NCBI RefSeq assembly: GCF_001509795.1
Contig: NZ_LLZN01000050.1
Coordinates: forward strand, 124,001-188,000
Length of the DNA: 64,000 nucleotides
Reading direction: 5' to 3'
Origin: Streptomyces sp. NRRL WC-3605
Lineage (GTDB): Bacteria; Actinomycetota; Actinomycetes; Streptomycetales; Streptomycetaceae
Both the position numbers and the translations under genes were made by a program. Positions 34,958 through 43,447 of this stretch are shown here, one piece after another (the stretch's first letter is position 1; each line of letters opens with the position of its first letter). A model generated the notes under the pieces. It ran no database searches. It saw only the letters and a program-made list of their open reading frames with translations, and was not told the origin of the DNA.

Positions 34958-35917
34958 TCAGGCCTCCGGGATCTCGAACTTCGACGTGCGCCGCATACCG
35001 GCCGCGCGTCCCTTGCCGGCGATGACCAGGGCCATCTTGCGGCTGGCCTCGTCGATCATCTCGTCGCCGAGCATCGCGGAGCCCTTCTTGCCGCCCGCCT
35101 CGGACGTGTAGTAGTCGTACGCGTCCAGGATCAGCTCGGCGTGGTCGTAGTCCTCCTGCGACGGCGAGAAGATCTCGTTGGACGCCTCGACCTGGCCCGG
35201 GTGCAGCACCCACTTGCCGTCGAAGCCGAGCGCGGCGGCGCGCTGGGCGACCTCGCGGTAGCCGTCGACGTTGCGGATCTGCAGGTAGGGGCCGTCGATC
35301 GCCTGGAGGTCGTTGGCGCGGGCGGCCATCAGGATCTTCATCAGGATGTAGTGGTAGGCGTCCGCCGGGTAGCCGGGCGGCTGCTCGCCCACGACGAGGG
35401 ACTTCATGTTGATGGACGCCATGAAGTCGGCCGGGCCGAAGATGATGGTCTCCAGGCGCTGGGAGGCCTGGGCGATCTCGTTGACGTTGTTCAGGCCCTG
35501 CGCGTTCTCGATCTGGGCCTCGATGCCGATCTTGCCGACCTCGAAGCCCATGGTCTTCTCGATCTGGGTGAGGAGGAGGTCCAGCGCGACGACCTGCTGG
35601 GCGGTCTGCACCTTCGGCAGCATGATGCAGTCGAGGTTCTGGCCGGCGCCCTCGACGACCGTCACGACGTCCCGGTACGTCCACTCGGTCGTCCAGTCGT
35701 TCACGCGGACGACGCGCGTCTTGCCCGTCCAGTCGCCCTCGTTGAGGAACTTGACGATGGTGTGCCGCGCCTCGGGCTTGGCGAGCGGCGCGCATGCGTC
35801 CTCCAGGTCGAGGAAGACCTGGTCCGCCGGGAGGCCCTGCGCCTTCTCCAGGAAGCGGGGGTTGCTTCCCGGCACCGCGAGACAGGAGCGGCGGGGACGC
35901 AGACGGTTGACGGTCAT
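34958..35917 (-). CDS. HpcH/HpaI-family lyase, probable beta-methylmalyl-CoA/malyl-CoA lyase
   Basis: A 319-residue CitE-like lyase beginning with MTVNRLRPRRSCLAVPGSNP. Signature regions are VFLDLEDACAP, GKIGIEAQIENAQGL with metal-binding glutamate, and IIFGPADFMASINM with the aspartate ligand. Such enzymes split malyl-CoA to acetyl-CoA and glyoxylate, or beta-methylmalyl-CoA to propionyl-CoA and glyoxylate. It overlaps the ecm stop (ATGA) and is followed after 5 nt by the MaoC gene, fixing its place in the ethylmalonyl-CoA operon. Glyoxylate produced could feed the glycerate kinase encoded nearby. Confidence 0.92.
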   Translation of the reverse strand: MTVNRLRPRRSCLAVPGSNPRFLEKAQGLPADQVFLDLEDACAPLAKPEARHTIVKFLNEGDWTGKTRVVRVNDWTTEWTYRDVVTVVEGAGQNLDCIMLPKVQTAQQVVALDLLLTQIEKTMGFEVGKIGIEAQIENAQGLNNVNEIAQASQRLETIIFGPADFMASINMKSLVVGEQPPGYPADAYHYILMKILMAARANDLQAIDGPYLQIRNVDGYREVAQRAAALGFDGKWVLHPGQVEASNEIFSPSQEDYDHAELILDAYDYYTSEAGGKKGSAMLGDEMIDEASRKMALVIAGKGRAAGMRRTSKFEIPEA

Positions 35918-37956
35918 GCGGGGACCTCCAGGGGGTCGAGCTTGTTCGCTTTCCGGATCTCGTCGACGATGCGGCCGATGATCCCGGTGATGTCGAAGTC
36001 CTTCGGGGTGAAGACGGCGGCCACTCCGGCTTGCTTCAGCTGCTCGGCGTCACCATTCGGGATGATGCCACCGGCGATCACGGGTATATCTGTGGCACCG
36101 GCCACACGGAGGCGTTCCAGGACGTCCGGGACGAGCTGCGCGTGCGACCCGGACAGGATCGACAGGCCGACCGCGTGCACGTCCTCGGCGAGGGCCGCGT
36201 CCACGATCTGCTCCGGCGTCAGCCGGATGCCCTGGTACACCACCTCGAAGCCGGCGTCCCGGGCGCGCACGGCGATCTGCTCGGCGCCGTTGGAGTGCCC
36301 GTCCAGGCCGGGCTTGCCGACCAGGAAGCGCAGCTTGCCCACGCCCAGGTCCTTCGCCGTCAGCTCCACCCTGCGACGCACCTGGGACATGGCCGAGCCC
36401 TCCTCGGCGGGGATCGCGACCGGCGCCGAGGAGACCCCGGTCGGGGCGCGGAACTCGCCGAAGACCTCGCGCAGCGCCCCGGCCCACTCGCCGGTCGTGA
36501 CGCCGGCGCGGGCGCACTCCAGGGTGGCCTCCATGAGGTTGCCCGTGCCCTTCGCGGCCTCCTTCAGCCGCTCCAGCGCCTTGCAGGGGCGCGGGTGGTT
36601 GAAGGGCGGCTGGTACCGCGTGTCCCGCCAGTGCTGGAGCGAGGCGATGACGCGGGCCTCGACGGCCGGGTCGACCGTCTGGATCGCGGTGTCCAGGTCG
36701 GCGGTGAGCGGGTTCGGCTCGGTCGTCTCGAAGATGTTGACGCCGACGATCTTCTCCTGGCCGGACTCGATCCGGCCGCGGCGCTCGGCGTGCGAGGCGA
36801 CGAGCTGCGACTTGAGGTAGCCGGACTCGACGGCCGCCATCGCGCCGCCCATCTCCTGGATCCGCTCGATCTCGGCGAGGGACTCCTCGACGAGCGCCGC
36901 GACCTTCGCCTCGACGACGTGCGAGCCCTCGAAGATGTCCTCGTACTCCAGCAGGTCGCTCTCGTGCGCGAGGACCTGCTGGATGCGCAGCGACCACTGC
37001 TGGTCCCAGGGGCGGGGCAGGCCGAGGGCCTCGTTCCAGGCGGGCAGCTGCACGGCACGCGCGCGGGCGTCCTTCGACAGCGTCACGGCCAGCATCTCCA
37101 GCACGATCCGCTGGACGTTGTTCTCCGGCTGCGCCTCGGTCAGCCCGAGGGAGTTGACCTGGACGCCGTAGCGGAAGCGGCGCTGCTTGGGGTTCTCGAT
37201 GCCGTACCGCTCGCGGGTGATCCGGTCCCAGATGCGCCCGAACGCGCGCATCTTGCACATCTCCTCGACGAAGCGGACGCCCGCGTTCACGAAGAAGGAG
37301 ATACGGGCCACGACGTCCCCGAACTTCTCCTCGGGGACCTGCCCGGAGGCGCGCACGGCGTCGAGGACGGCGATGGCGGTGGACATCGCGTACGCGATCT
37401 CCTGGACCGGCGTGGCGCCCGCCTCCTGCAGGTGGTAGCTGCAGATGTTGATCGGGTTCCACTTCGGGATGTGGGAGACCGTGTACGCGATCATGTCGGT
37501 CGTCAGACGGAGCGAGGGCCCCGGCGGGAAGACGTGCGTCCCCCGGGACAGGTACTCCTTGACGATGTCGTTCTGGGTCGTGCCCTGGAGCTTGGTGATG
37601 TCAGCGCCCTGCTCCTCGGCGACGACCTGATAGAGCGCCAGCAGCCACATGGCGGTGGCGTTGATCGTCATCGAGGTGTTCATCTGCTCCAGGGGGATGT
37701 CCTGGAACAGCCGGCGCATGTCACCGAGGTGCGCGATCGGCACGCCGACCCGGCCGACCTCGCCGCGGGCGAGGATGTGGTCGGAGTCGTACCCGGTCTG
37801 CGTGGGCAGGTCGAACGCGACCGACAGACCGGTCTGCCCCTTGGCGAGGTTGCGCCGGTACAGCTCGTTGGACGCCTCGGCCGTCGAGTGGCCGGCATAC
37901 GTCCGCATGAGCCACGGACGGTCCTTCTGCCTCTGCGGCTCCTGACGCTCTGTCAT
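35914..37956 (-). CDS. ecm: Ethylmalonyl-CoA mutase (MeaA-type, AdoCbl-dependent)
   Basis: A 680-residue single-chain B12 mutase. The barrel has RTYAGHSTAEASNELYRRNL and [16 protein letters not shown], close to methylmalonyl-CoA mutase. The C-terminal domain holds GKPGLDGHSNGAEQIA, an intact DxHxxG cobalt-binding motif, and VIAGGIIPNGDAEQL. Association with ccrA identifies it as the mutase turning (2R)-ethylmalonyl-CoA into methylsuccinyl-CoA, the defining step of the pathway. The gene starts 10 nt after ccrA and overlaps the lyase gene by 4 nt. It may share MeaB, encoded at 11127-12149, as its G-protein. Confidence 0.95.
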   Translation of the reverse strand: MTERQEPQRQKDRPWLMRTYAGHSTAEASNELYRRNLAKGQTGLSVAFDLPTQTGYDSDHILARGEVGRVGVPIAHLGDMRRLFQDIPLEQMNTSMTINATAMWLLALYQVVAEEQGADITKLQGTTQNDIVKEYLSRGTHVFPPGPSLRLTTDMIAYTVSHIPKWNPINICSYHLQEAGATPVQEIAYAMSTAIAVLDAVRASGQVPEEKFGDVVARISFFVNAGVRFVEEMCKMRAFGRIWDRITRERYGIENPKQRRFRYGVQVNSLGLTEAQPENNVQRIVLEMLAVTLSKDARARAVQLPAWNEALGLPRPWDQQWSLRIQQVLAHESDLLEYEDIFEGSHVVEAKVAALVEESLAEIERIQEMGGAMAAVESGYLKSQLVASHAERRGRIESGQEKIVGVNIFETTEPNPLTADLDTAIQTVDPAVEARVIASLQHWRDTRYQPPFNHPRPCKALERLKEAAKGTGNLMEATLECARAGVTTGEWAGALREVFGEFRAPTGVSSAPVAIPAEEGSAMSQVRRRVELTAKDLGVGKLRFLVGKPGLDGHSNGAEQIAVRARDAGFEVVYQGIRLTPEQIVDAALAEDVHAVGLSILSGSHAQLVPDVLERLRVAGATDIPVIAGGIIPNGDAEQLKQAGVAAVFTPKDFDITGIIGRIVDEIRKANKLDPLEVPA

Positions 37957-37966
37957 CCCCCGGCCC

Positions 37967-39310
37967 TCAGATGTTCCGGAAGCGGTTGATGGAGTCGAGG
38001 TGCTTGGCGCGCAGCTCCTGGTCGCGCACGCCCAGGCCCTCCTCGGGGGCCAGGCACAGCACGCCGACCTTGCCCTGGTGCAGGTTGCGGTGCACGTCGT
38101 AGGCGGCCTGGCCGGTGTCCTCCAGGGAGTACACCTTCGACAGGGTCGGGTGGATCTTGCCCTTCGCGATGAGGCGGTTGGCCTCCCACGCCTCGCGGTA
38201 GTTGGCGAAGTGCGAGCCGATGATCCGCTTCAGCGACATCCACAGGTAGCGGTTGTCGTACTGGTGCATGTAGCCCGAGGTGGAGGCGCAGGTGGTGATG
38301 GTGCCGCCCTTGCGGGTGACGTAGACCGAGGCGCCGAAGGTCTCCCGGCCGGGGTGCTCGAAGACGATGTCGATGTCCTCGCCGCCGGTGAGCTCGCGGA
38401 TGCGCTTGCCGAAGCGCTTCCACTCCTTGGGGTCCTGGGTGTTCTCGTCCTTCCAGAACCTGTAGTCCTCGGCGTTGCGGTCGATGATCGCGTCGGCGCC
38501 CATCGAGCGGCAGATCTCCGCCTTCTGCGGGGAGGAGACGACACAGATCGGGTTGGCGCCGCCGGCGAGGGCGAACTGCGTGGCGTACGAGCCGAGTCCA
38601 CCGCTCGCGCCCCAGATCAGGACGTTGTCGCCCTGCTTCATGCCGGCGCCGTTGCGGGAGACGAGCTGGCGGTAGGCGGTGGAGTTCACCAGGCCGGGGG
38701 CCGCTGCCTCCTCCCAGCTCAGGTGGCCGGGCTTGGGCATGAGCTGGTTGGACTTGACGAGGGCGATCTCGGCGAGGCCGCCGAAGTTCGTCTCGAAGCC
38801 CCAGATGCGCTGCTCGGGGTCGAGCATCGTGTCGTTGTGCCCGTCGCTGGACTCCAGCTCGACGGAGAGGCAGTGCGCGACGACCTCGTCGCCGGGCTTC
38901 CAGGAGTTGACGCCCGGGCCGGTGCGCAGGACGACGCCCGCGAGGTCGGAGCCGATGATGTGGTACGGCAGGTCGTGGCGCTTGGCCAGCTCGCTGGTGC
39001 GGCCGTAGCGCTCCAGGAAGCCGAAGGTGGACAGCGGCTCGAAGATCGACGTCCACACCGAGTTGTAGTTCACCGACGAGGCCATGACGGCCACCAGGGC
39101 CTCGCCCGGGCCGAGCTCGGGCAGGGGCACGTCGTCGAGGTGGATCGACTTGCGCGGGTCCTTGTCGCGGGTCGTCAGGCCCGCGAACATCTCCGTCTCG
39201 TCCTTGTGCACGGTGATCGCGCGGTACGACTCGGGGAGCGGGAGGGCGGCGAAGTCCTCCGACGTGGAGTCGGGCGACTGGATCGCGGCCAGGATGTCCT
39301 TCGTGGTCAC
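37967..39310 (-). CDS. ccrA: Crotonyl-CoA carboxylase/reductase
   Basis: A 447-residue MDR enzyme, the usual length for the family. It starts at GTG 39310 (MTTKDILAAIQ) with a GGAGGCAAC site; the frame is open upstream through the leader. The GroES-like part has SSVNYNSVWTSIFEPLSTF. The NADPH domain has VLIWGASGGLGSYATQFAL, and the CO2-pocket regions INRNAEDY-like (IDRNAEDYRFW) and FEHPGRETFGASVY are conserved. It reductively carboxylates crotonyl-CoA to ethylmalonyl-CoA, feeding both acetate assimilation and ethylmalonyl extender units for polyketides. First gene of the five-gene operon. Confidence 0.97.
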   Translation of the reverse strand: MTTKDILAAIQSPDSTSEDFAALPLPESYRAITVHKDETEMFAGLTTRDKDPRKSIHLDDVPLPELGPGEALVAVMASSVNYNSVWTSIFEPLSTFGFLERYGRTSELAKRHDLPYHIIGSDLAGVVLRTGPGVNSWKPGDEVVAHCLSVELESSDGHNDTMLDPEQRIWGFETNFGGLAEIALVKSNQLMPKPGHLSWEEAAAPGLVNSTAYRQLVSRNGAGMKQGDNVLIWGASGGLGSYATQFALAGGANPICVVSSPQKAEICRSMGADAIIDRNAEDYRFWKDENTQDPKEWKRFGKRIRELTGGEDIDIVFEHPGRETFGASVYVTRKGGTITTCASTSGYMHQYDNRYLWMSLKRIIGSHFANYREAWEANRLIAKGKIHPTLSKVYSLEDTGQAAYDVHRNLHQGKVGVLCLAPEEGLGVRDQELRAKHLDSINRFRNI

Positions 39311-39542
39311 GGTGTTGCCTCCGGCGGTGAGCGCCCTGAGGGAGGGGCGCTGAGGGTTACGTCGGTGCTGCTGAGGGTTTTTTCGGGGTGCCGTCGGTTC
39401 GGCCTGTGGTGCTGTGCGGCGGCGCATGGTGGCGCGGGAGGTTGCCTGTGACGCAGGCGCCGGGCGCGCAGGCCCCGGGAGGGACTTGCGGGGACAGCCG
39501 GCGTACGAAAGGTCTCTGCACGCCGGCCGCCCGGACTCCTTC

Positions 39543-39571
39543 AACGTATGGCACGCCGTGTCATCCGGCAA
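39543..39571 (-). promoter_or_regulatory. Probable ccrA operon promoter
   Basis: On the minus strand TTGCCG (39566-39571), a 17-nt spacer and TACGTT (39543-39548). Transcription would begin near 39536, leaving a leader of about 225 nt before the ccrA GTG. The 39311-39749 gap holds this promoter, the leader, an AT-richer patch around 39600 and the TetR terminator; no gene is supported in it. Confidence 0.55.
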
Positions 39572-39682
39572 GGCACTGCGTGCCAGAAGTTGCTCTCAGA
39601 TGAAATCTTTACGTAACAAATGAGCGATGATCGATCGAACGGGCTCTGGAAGCCGCCAGAAAAGGGCCCCTGACATGCCAAA

Positions 39683-39706
39683 ACGGCCACCCGGGCGGGT
39701 GGCCGT
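39683..39706 (-). terminator. Terminator of the TetR gene
   Basis: ACGGCCACCC and GGGTGGCCGT form a perfect 10-bp stem with a 4-nt loop, 43 nt past the TetR stop. On the minus strand it is followed by a TTTTGG stretch. Confidence 0.85.
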
Positions 39707-39749
39707 CATCACGGCGGGGGAGTGGCCGAACCCACTCCCGTCCGTCGTC

Positions 39750-40559
39750 TCAGCGTTCCTTGAGGGCCTGCTCGATGGTGCGCATCACCTCGTCCAGCGG
39801 CGCGTCGGTCCGCGCCACCGTCACCAGGACCTCGCCCTCGGTGGCCACCGAGGCCGTCGTCGTACGCGGGGCGGTGTCCCGGCCGGCGCCGATCCCCGTA
39901 CCGAACGTGCGGCGCACGATCGCGAAGGCGTGGTCGAGCTGCGCCTCCACGTCCCCCTGCCCGCCGGCCCGCAGCCAGCGCCGCAGCACGTGGTTGTGGG
40001 CGGTGACCACCGCCGACGCCGCGACCTCCGCCAGCAGCGGGTCGTCGTTGGCGTCGTCGTCGTGCGCGTGCTCGTCGAAGTGGCCCAGCAGATAGCGGGT
40101 GAACAGGCGCTCGTAGCGGGCCACCGAGGCGATCTCCGCCTCCCGCAGGGTGGGCACCTCGCGGGTCAGCTTGTAGCGGGCGACCGAGATCTCCGGCCGG
40201 GCCGCGTACATCCGCATGACCTCCTTGATGCCCCGGCACACCGTGTCGAGCGGGTGCTCGTGCGGCGGGGCGGCGTTGAGCACCGCCTCGGCGCGGACCA
40301 GGGTGTCGTCGTGGTCCGGGAAGATCGCCTCTTCCTTGGAGCGGAAGTGGCGGAAGAAGGTGCGGCGGGCGACCCCGGCCGCGGCCGCGATCTCGTCGAC
40401 CGTGGTCGCCTCGTATCCCTTGGTCGCGAACAGCTCCATGGCCGCGGCCGCCAGTTCGCGGCGCATCTTGAGCCGTTGGGCGGCGGCACGGCCGCCCGCG
40501 GCGCTCTCCGGCGCGTCGGGCGCAGCTGGTGTACGTGAGGACTTGGCGGGCTGGGACAT
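39750..40559 (-). CDS. TetR-family transcriptional regulator
   Basis: A 269-residue regulator. The N-terminal helix-turn-helix is AAMELFATKGYEATTVDEIAAAAGVARRTFFRHF. The C-terminal ligand domain is less conserved, contains the acidic stretch DEHAHDDDANDD, and ends with VRTDAPLDEVM-like sequence. It lies between the ethylmalonyl-CoA operon and a 3-hydroxyacyl-CoA dehydrogenase, so an acyl-CoA-responsive repressor of one or both is likely. Two ATGs are in frame; I chose 40559 because TACGTT lies 6 nt before it, the leaderless geometry, and the other ATG (40577) would fall upstream of that -10. Confidence 0.9.
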   Translation of the reverse strand: MSQPAKSSRTPAAPDAPESAAGGRAAAQRLKMRRELAAAAMELFATKGYEATTVDEIAAAAGVARRTFFRHFRSKEEAIFPDHDDTLVRAEAVLNAAPPHEHPLDTVCRGIKEVMRMYAARPEISVARYKLTREVPTLREAEIASVARYERLFTRYLLGHFDEHAHDDDANDDPLLAEVAASAVVTAHNHVLRRWLRAGGQGDVEAQLDHAFAIVRRTFGTGIGAGRDTAPRTTTASVATEGEVLVTVARTDAPLDEVMRTIEQALKER

Positions 40560-40565
40560 GACCCG

Positions 40566-40571
40566 AACGTA
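40566..40571 (-). promoter_or_regulatory. Candidate leaderless -10 for the TetR gene
   Basis: On the minus strand TACGTT is followed by 6 nt and ATG 40559. The octamer GCAGTACG covering it recurs beside the palindrome at 42680. Confidence 0.45.
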
Positions 40572-40695
40572 CTGCATGTCCGCAGCTCGATGCGCGTGTA
40601 CGGGGTTTCCCCCGCCCTGGGCGGGCGGGGGTCCTCCGGCCGGATCGAGCAGTCCGCCCCAGTCGCGGTCGCCTCGGAACCAGTCGCCGATGCCG

Positions 40696-42501
40696 TCAGC
40701 GCCGGGCATATTCGCGGAAGCCGCGGCCGGTCTTGCGGCCGAGGCAGCCCGCGGCCACCAGGTGCTCCAGCAGGGGGGCCGGAGCGAGGCCCGGGTCGCG
40801 GAACTCGCGGTGCAGGACCTTCTCGATGGCCAGCGAGACGTCCAGTCCGACGACGTCCAGCAGCTCGAACGGGCCCATCGGGTAACCGCCGCCCAGCTTC
40901 ATCGCGGCGTCGATGTCGTCGAGCGACGCGTAGTGCTCCTGCACCATCTTGATCGCGTTGTTGAGGTACGGGAACAGCAGGGCGTTCACGATGAACCCGG
41001 CCCGGTCGCCGCAGTCGACGGCGTGCTTCCTGATCTTCGCGCAGACCTCGCGGACCGTGGCGTGCACGTCGTCGGCGGTCAGGACCGTGCGGACGACCTC
41101 GACGAGCTTCATGGCCGGCGCGGGGTTGAAGAAGTGCATGCCGATCACGTCCTGCGGACGCGAGGTGGCCCGGGCGCAGGCGACGACGGGCAGCGAGGAG
41201 GTCGTGGTGGCGAGCACCGCGCCCGGCTTGCAGACCTTGTCCAGCGCCGCGAACAGCTGCCGCTTGACGTCCAGGTCCTCGGCGACGGCCTCCACGGCCA
41301 GGTCGACGTCGGCGAACGCGTCGTAGCTGCCCGCCGCGGTGATCCGGTCCAGGGTCTGCGCGGCCGCCTCGGCGGTCATCCGGCCCTTGTCCACGGACCG
41401 CGACAGCGACTTGCCGATACGGGCCTTCGCAATCTGCGCCTTCTCCTCGCTGCGGGCGGCGAGGACGACGTCGTACCCGGCCTTGGCGAAGACCTCGGCG
41501 ATGCCGGACGCCATGGTGCCGGAGCCGGCCACGCCGACGGAGCGGACCGTCCGGCCGGGCGTCAGGGAGGCGCCCTCCAGCGGCGTCAGCGCGTCCCGCA
41601 CGACGGTGGCGCTGCCCGGGGCCTCGTACGTGTAGAAGCCGCGGCCCGACTTACGGCCCGTCAGGCCCGCCTCGCTGAGCTGCTTGAGGATCGGGGCGGG
41701 GGCGTGCAGCCGGTCGCGGGACTCGGCGTACATGGCCTCCAGGACCGTGCGGGCGGTGTCGATGCCGATCAGGTCGAGCAGGGCGAGCGGCCCCATGGGC
41801 AGCCCGCAGCCCAGCCGCATCGCGGCGTCGATGTCCTCGCGTGAGGCGTACTTCGCCTCGTACATCGCGGCGGCCTGGTTGAGGTAGCCGAACAGCAGGC
41901 CGTCGGCGACGAATCCGGGCCGGTCGCCGACGGCGACGGGCTCCTTGCCGAGGTCCAGGGCGAGGTTGGTGACGGCGGAGACGGCGGTCGGCGCGGTCAG
42001 CACCGAGGAGACGACCTCGACGAGCCTCATGGCGGGCGCCGGGTTGAAGAAGTGCAGGCCGAGGACGCGCTCGGGGCGGGCGGAGTCGGCCGCGAGCCGG
42101 GTCACCGACAGGGCGTTGGTGCCGGTCGCGAGGATCGTCTCCGGGCGGACGATGCCGTCCAGCTCCCGGAAGATCTGGTGCTTGATCTCGTACGACTCCG
42201 GGGCGACCTCGATGACCAGGTCCGCGTCGGCCGCGGCCCGCAGGTCGGTGGAGGTGCGGACGCGGGCGAGGGCGTCCGCGCGCTCCTGCTCCGTCAGCCG
42301 GCCGCGCTCCACGGCACGGGCGGTGGAGGACTCCAGGGCGGTGACGGCCTGGGCGGCGGCCGCCTCGCTGATGTCGATGCCGACGACCTGGCGGCCGGCC
42401 TTGGCGAGGACTTCGGTGATGCCGGTGCCCATCGTGCCGAGGCCGACCACGGCGACGGTCCTGAGCGGGGACAGAGAGGTGTCGGACAGGGGAGTGGCCA
42501 T
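40696..42501 (-). CDS. Tandem-duplicated 3-hydroxyacyl-CoA dehydrogenase (3-hydroxybutyryl-CoA dehydrogenase type)
   Basis: A 601-residue protein made of two homologous dehydrogenase units. The first NAD domain starts VAVVGLGTMGTGITEVLAKAG, and a second starts near residue 300 with GVAGSGTMASGIAEVFAKAG. Both halves contain a helical C-terminal domain with NPAPAMRLVEVV / NPAPAMKLVEVV and the GRKSGRGFYTY / GRKTGRGFREY ending. It should interconvert 3-hydroxyacyl-CoA and 3-oxoacyl-CoA, for example supplying 3-hydroxybutyryl-CoA on the route to crotonyl-CoA used by CcrA. The ATG 42501 has a GGAG site. It lies upstream of tetR on the same strand. Confidence 0.93.
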   Translation of the reverse strand: MATPLSDTSLSPLRTVAVVGLGTMGTGITEVLAKAGRQVVGIDISEAAAAQAVTALESSTARAVERGRLTEQERADALARVRTSTDLRAAADADLVIEVAPESYEIKHQIFRELDGIVRPETILATGTNALSVTRLAADSARPERVLGLHFFNPAPAMRLVEVVSSVLTAPTAVSAVTNLALDLGKEPVAVGDRPGFVADGLLFGYLNQAAAMYEAKYASREDIDAAMRLGCGLPMGPLALLDLIGIDTARTVLEAMYAESRDRLHAPAPILKQLSEAGLTGRKSGRGFYTYEAPGSATVVRDALTPLEGASLTPGRTVRSVGVAGSGTMASGIAEVFAKAGYDVVLAARSEEKAQIAKARIGKSLSRSVDKGRMTAEAAAQTLDRITAAGSYDAFADVDLAVEAVAEDLDVKRQLFAALDKVCKPGAVLATTTSSLPVVACARATSRPQDVIGMHFFNPAPAMKLVEVVRTVLTADDVHATVREVCAKIRKHAVDCGDRAGFIVNALLFPYLNNAIKMVQEHYASLDDIDAAMKLGGGYPMGPFELLDVVGLDVSLAIEKVLHREFRDPGLAPAPLLEHLVAAGCLGRKTGRGFREYARR

Positions 42502-42679
42502 CGCGGGACTCCAGGAATGAGGGTGACGACTGGGAACGCGTCCGGACGCGCCGGACGCGGAAGGAGTGCGGGTGTTGCCGGGCTGCGAGCGCACACGCCC
42601 GGTGCCGTCGCTGCGGACGTGCACACGTCCGAGGAGCGGTGATGACCGACCGGCCCTGTCCCGTGGCCGAGTCGTACTG

Positions 42680-42696
42680 CGGTACCTGAAGTACCG
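42680..42696. promoter_or_regulatory. Inverted repeat in the 3-hydroxyacyl-CoA dehydrogenase promoter (candidate operator)
   Basis: CGGTAC-CTGAA-GTACCG, perfect 6-bp arms with a 5-nt spacer. On the minus strand it lies between TTCGGT and TACGAC hexamers 16 nt apart, which could be the -35 and -10 of the dehydrogenase gene. The nearby TetR protein is the obvious candidate ligand. Confidence 0.45.
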
Positions 42697-42745
42697 AACC
42701 GACTGCTCTCGCGAGGGCTGCGTCACCAGGCCGCCGCGAGGGGGT

Positions 42746-42791
42746 GCGAGTGGGTAACTCGCTCGTCTGAGATTAACTCGCGGGTAACGAG
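42746..42791. promoter_or_regulatory. Two GGGTAA-centred inverted repeats in the 42502-42855 gap
   Basis: GCGAGT-GGGTA-ACTCGC at 42746-42762 and CTCG-CGGGTAA-CGAG at 42777-42791, with a further TAACTCG between them. The 354-nt gap otherwise holds only promoter-like sequence; no gene is supported in it. Confidence 0.4.
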
Positions 42792-42843
42792 CGCGCCACC
42801 CCCCGGGTTTGTGATGTAGGTCCCGCACCCCCGACCGCGCGCC

Positions 42844-42849
42844 TAGTCT
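42844..42849 (+). promoter_or_regulatory. Candidate leaderless -10 for the HEAT-repeat gene
   Basis: TAGTCT is followed by 6 nt (CTTCCC) and the ATG at 42856. Confidence 0.5.
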
Positions 42850-42855
42850 CTTCCC

Positions 42856-43431
42856 ATGAGCGAAGAGTTGCGATCACTCACGGAGCGCTTACGGCAGGAG
42901 TCCGGAGCGACACCCGCGTACGACCGCCTCGTGGCCACCGCCGACCTCGACGAACTCGCGGAGGTGCTGACCGCTCCCGGACAGCCGTTGTGGGCCCGGG
43001 AGTTGGCCGCGTTCCGGCTCGGCCTCGCCGGGGACCGGCGGGCGTTCGAATCCCTCGTCCTGCTGCTGAACCACCGGGACCCGCAGCGCTGCGCCTCCGC
43101 CGCGCACGCCCTCGCCCGGCTCGGCGACCCGCGCACGGCCCGCGCGGCGGCCGCCCTCGCCACCAACGAACTGCGGGTCGCCTACGCGCTGCACCCGGTC
43201 CGCCTGCTGGTGGAGCTGCGCGCCCCCGAGGCGGTGCCCGCCCTCATCACCACGCTGGAGCGGCGGCTGCGCCCGCACGACCCCTACCGTCGGGTGGCCC
43301 TCGCCTGCGTCGACGGGCTCGGCGTGCTCGGTGACGACCGGGCCCGTCGCGTCCTGAACGAGGCGCTGGCCCACCCGGCCCTGGCGGAGGCGGCGGTGCG
43401 GGCCCTGGGCCGGATCCCGCGCCGGCGCTGA
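42856..43431 (+). CDS. HEAT-repeat protein (TTA codon)
   Basis: A 191-residue all-helical protein with HEAT/PBS-lyase-like repeats, for example RRAFESLVLLLNHRDPQRCA, SAAHALARLGDPRTARAAAA and VALACVDGLGVLGDDRARRV. It lacks any enzymatic motif and is probably a scaffold. Such proteins are sometimes annotated as adenylosuccinate lyase, which the sequence does not support. Leu12 is encoded by TTA (42889), so translation may need the bldA tRNA. The start looks leaderless. It is divergent from the 3-hydroxyacyl-CoA dehydrogenase gene and converges on the GNAT gene. Confidence 0.82.
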   Translation: MSEELRSLTERLRQESGATPAYDRLVATADLDELAEVLTAPGQPLWARELAAFRLGLAGDRRAFESLVLLLNHRDPQRCASAAHALARLGDPRTARAAAALATNELRVAYALHPVRLLVELRAPEAVPALITTLERRLRPHDPYRRVALACVDGLGVLGDDRARRVLNEALAHPALAEAAVRALGRIPRRR

Positions 43432-43447
43432 GGGTGCGGGCCGGCCG

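Noticed and set aside
39388..39623. Short plus-strand frames in the ccrA leader
   Set aside because: They lie opposite the ccrA leader and promoter, lack ribosome sites and have no recognisable sequence.
42856..43431. Adenylosuccinate lyase function for the HEAT-repeat protein
   Set aside because: The protein is far too short, is made of HEAT-like helices and lacks the lyase signature.
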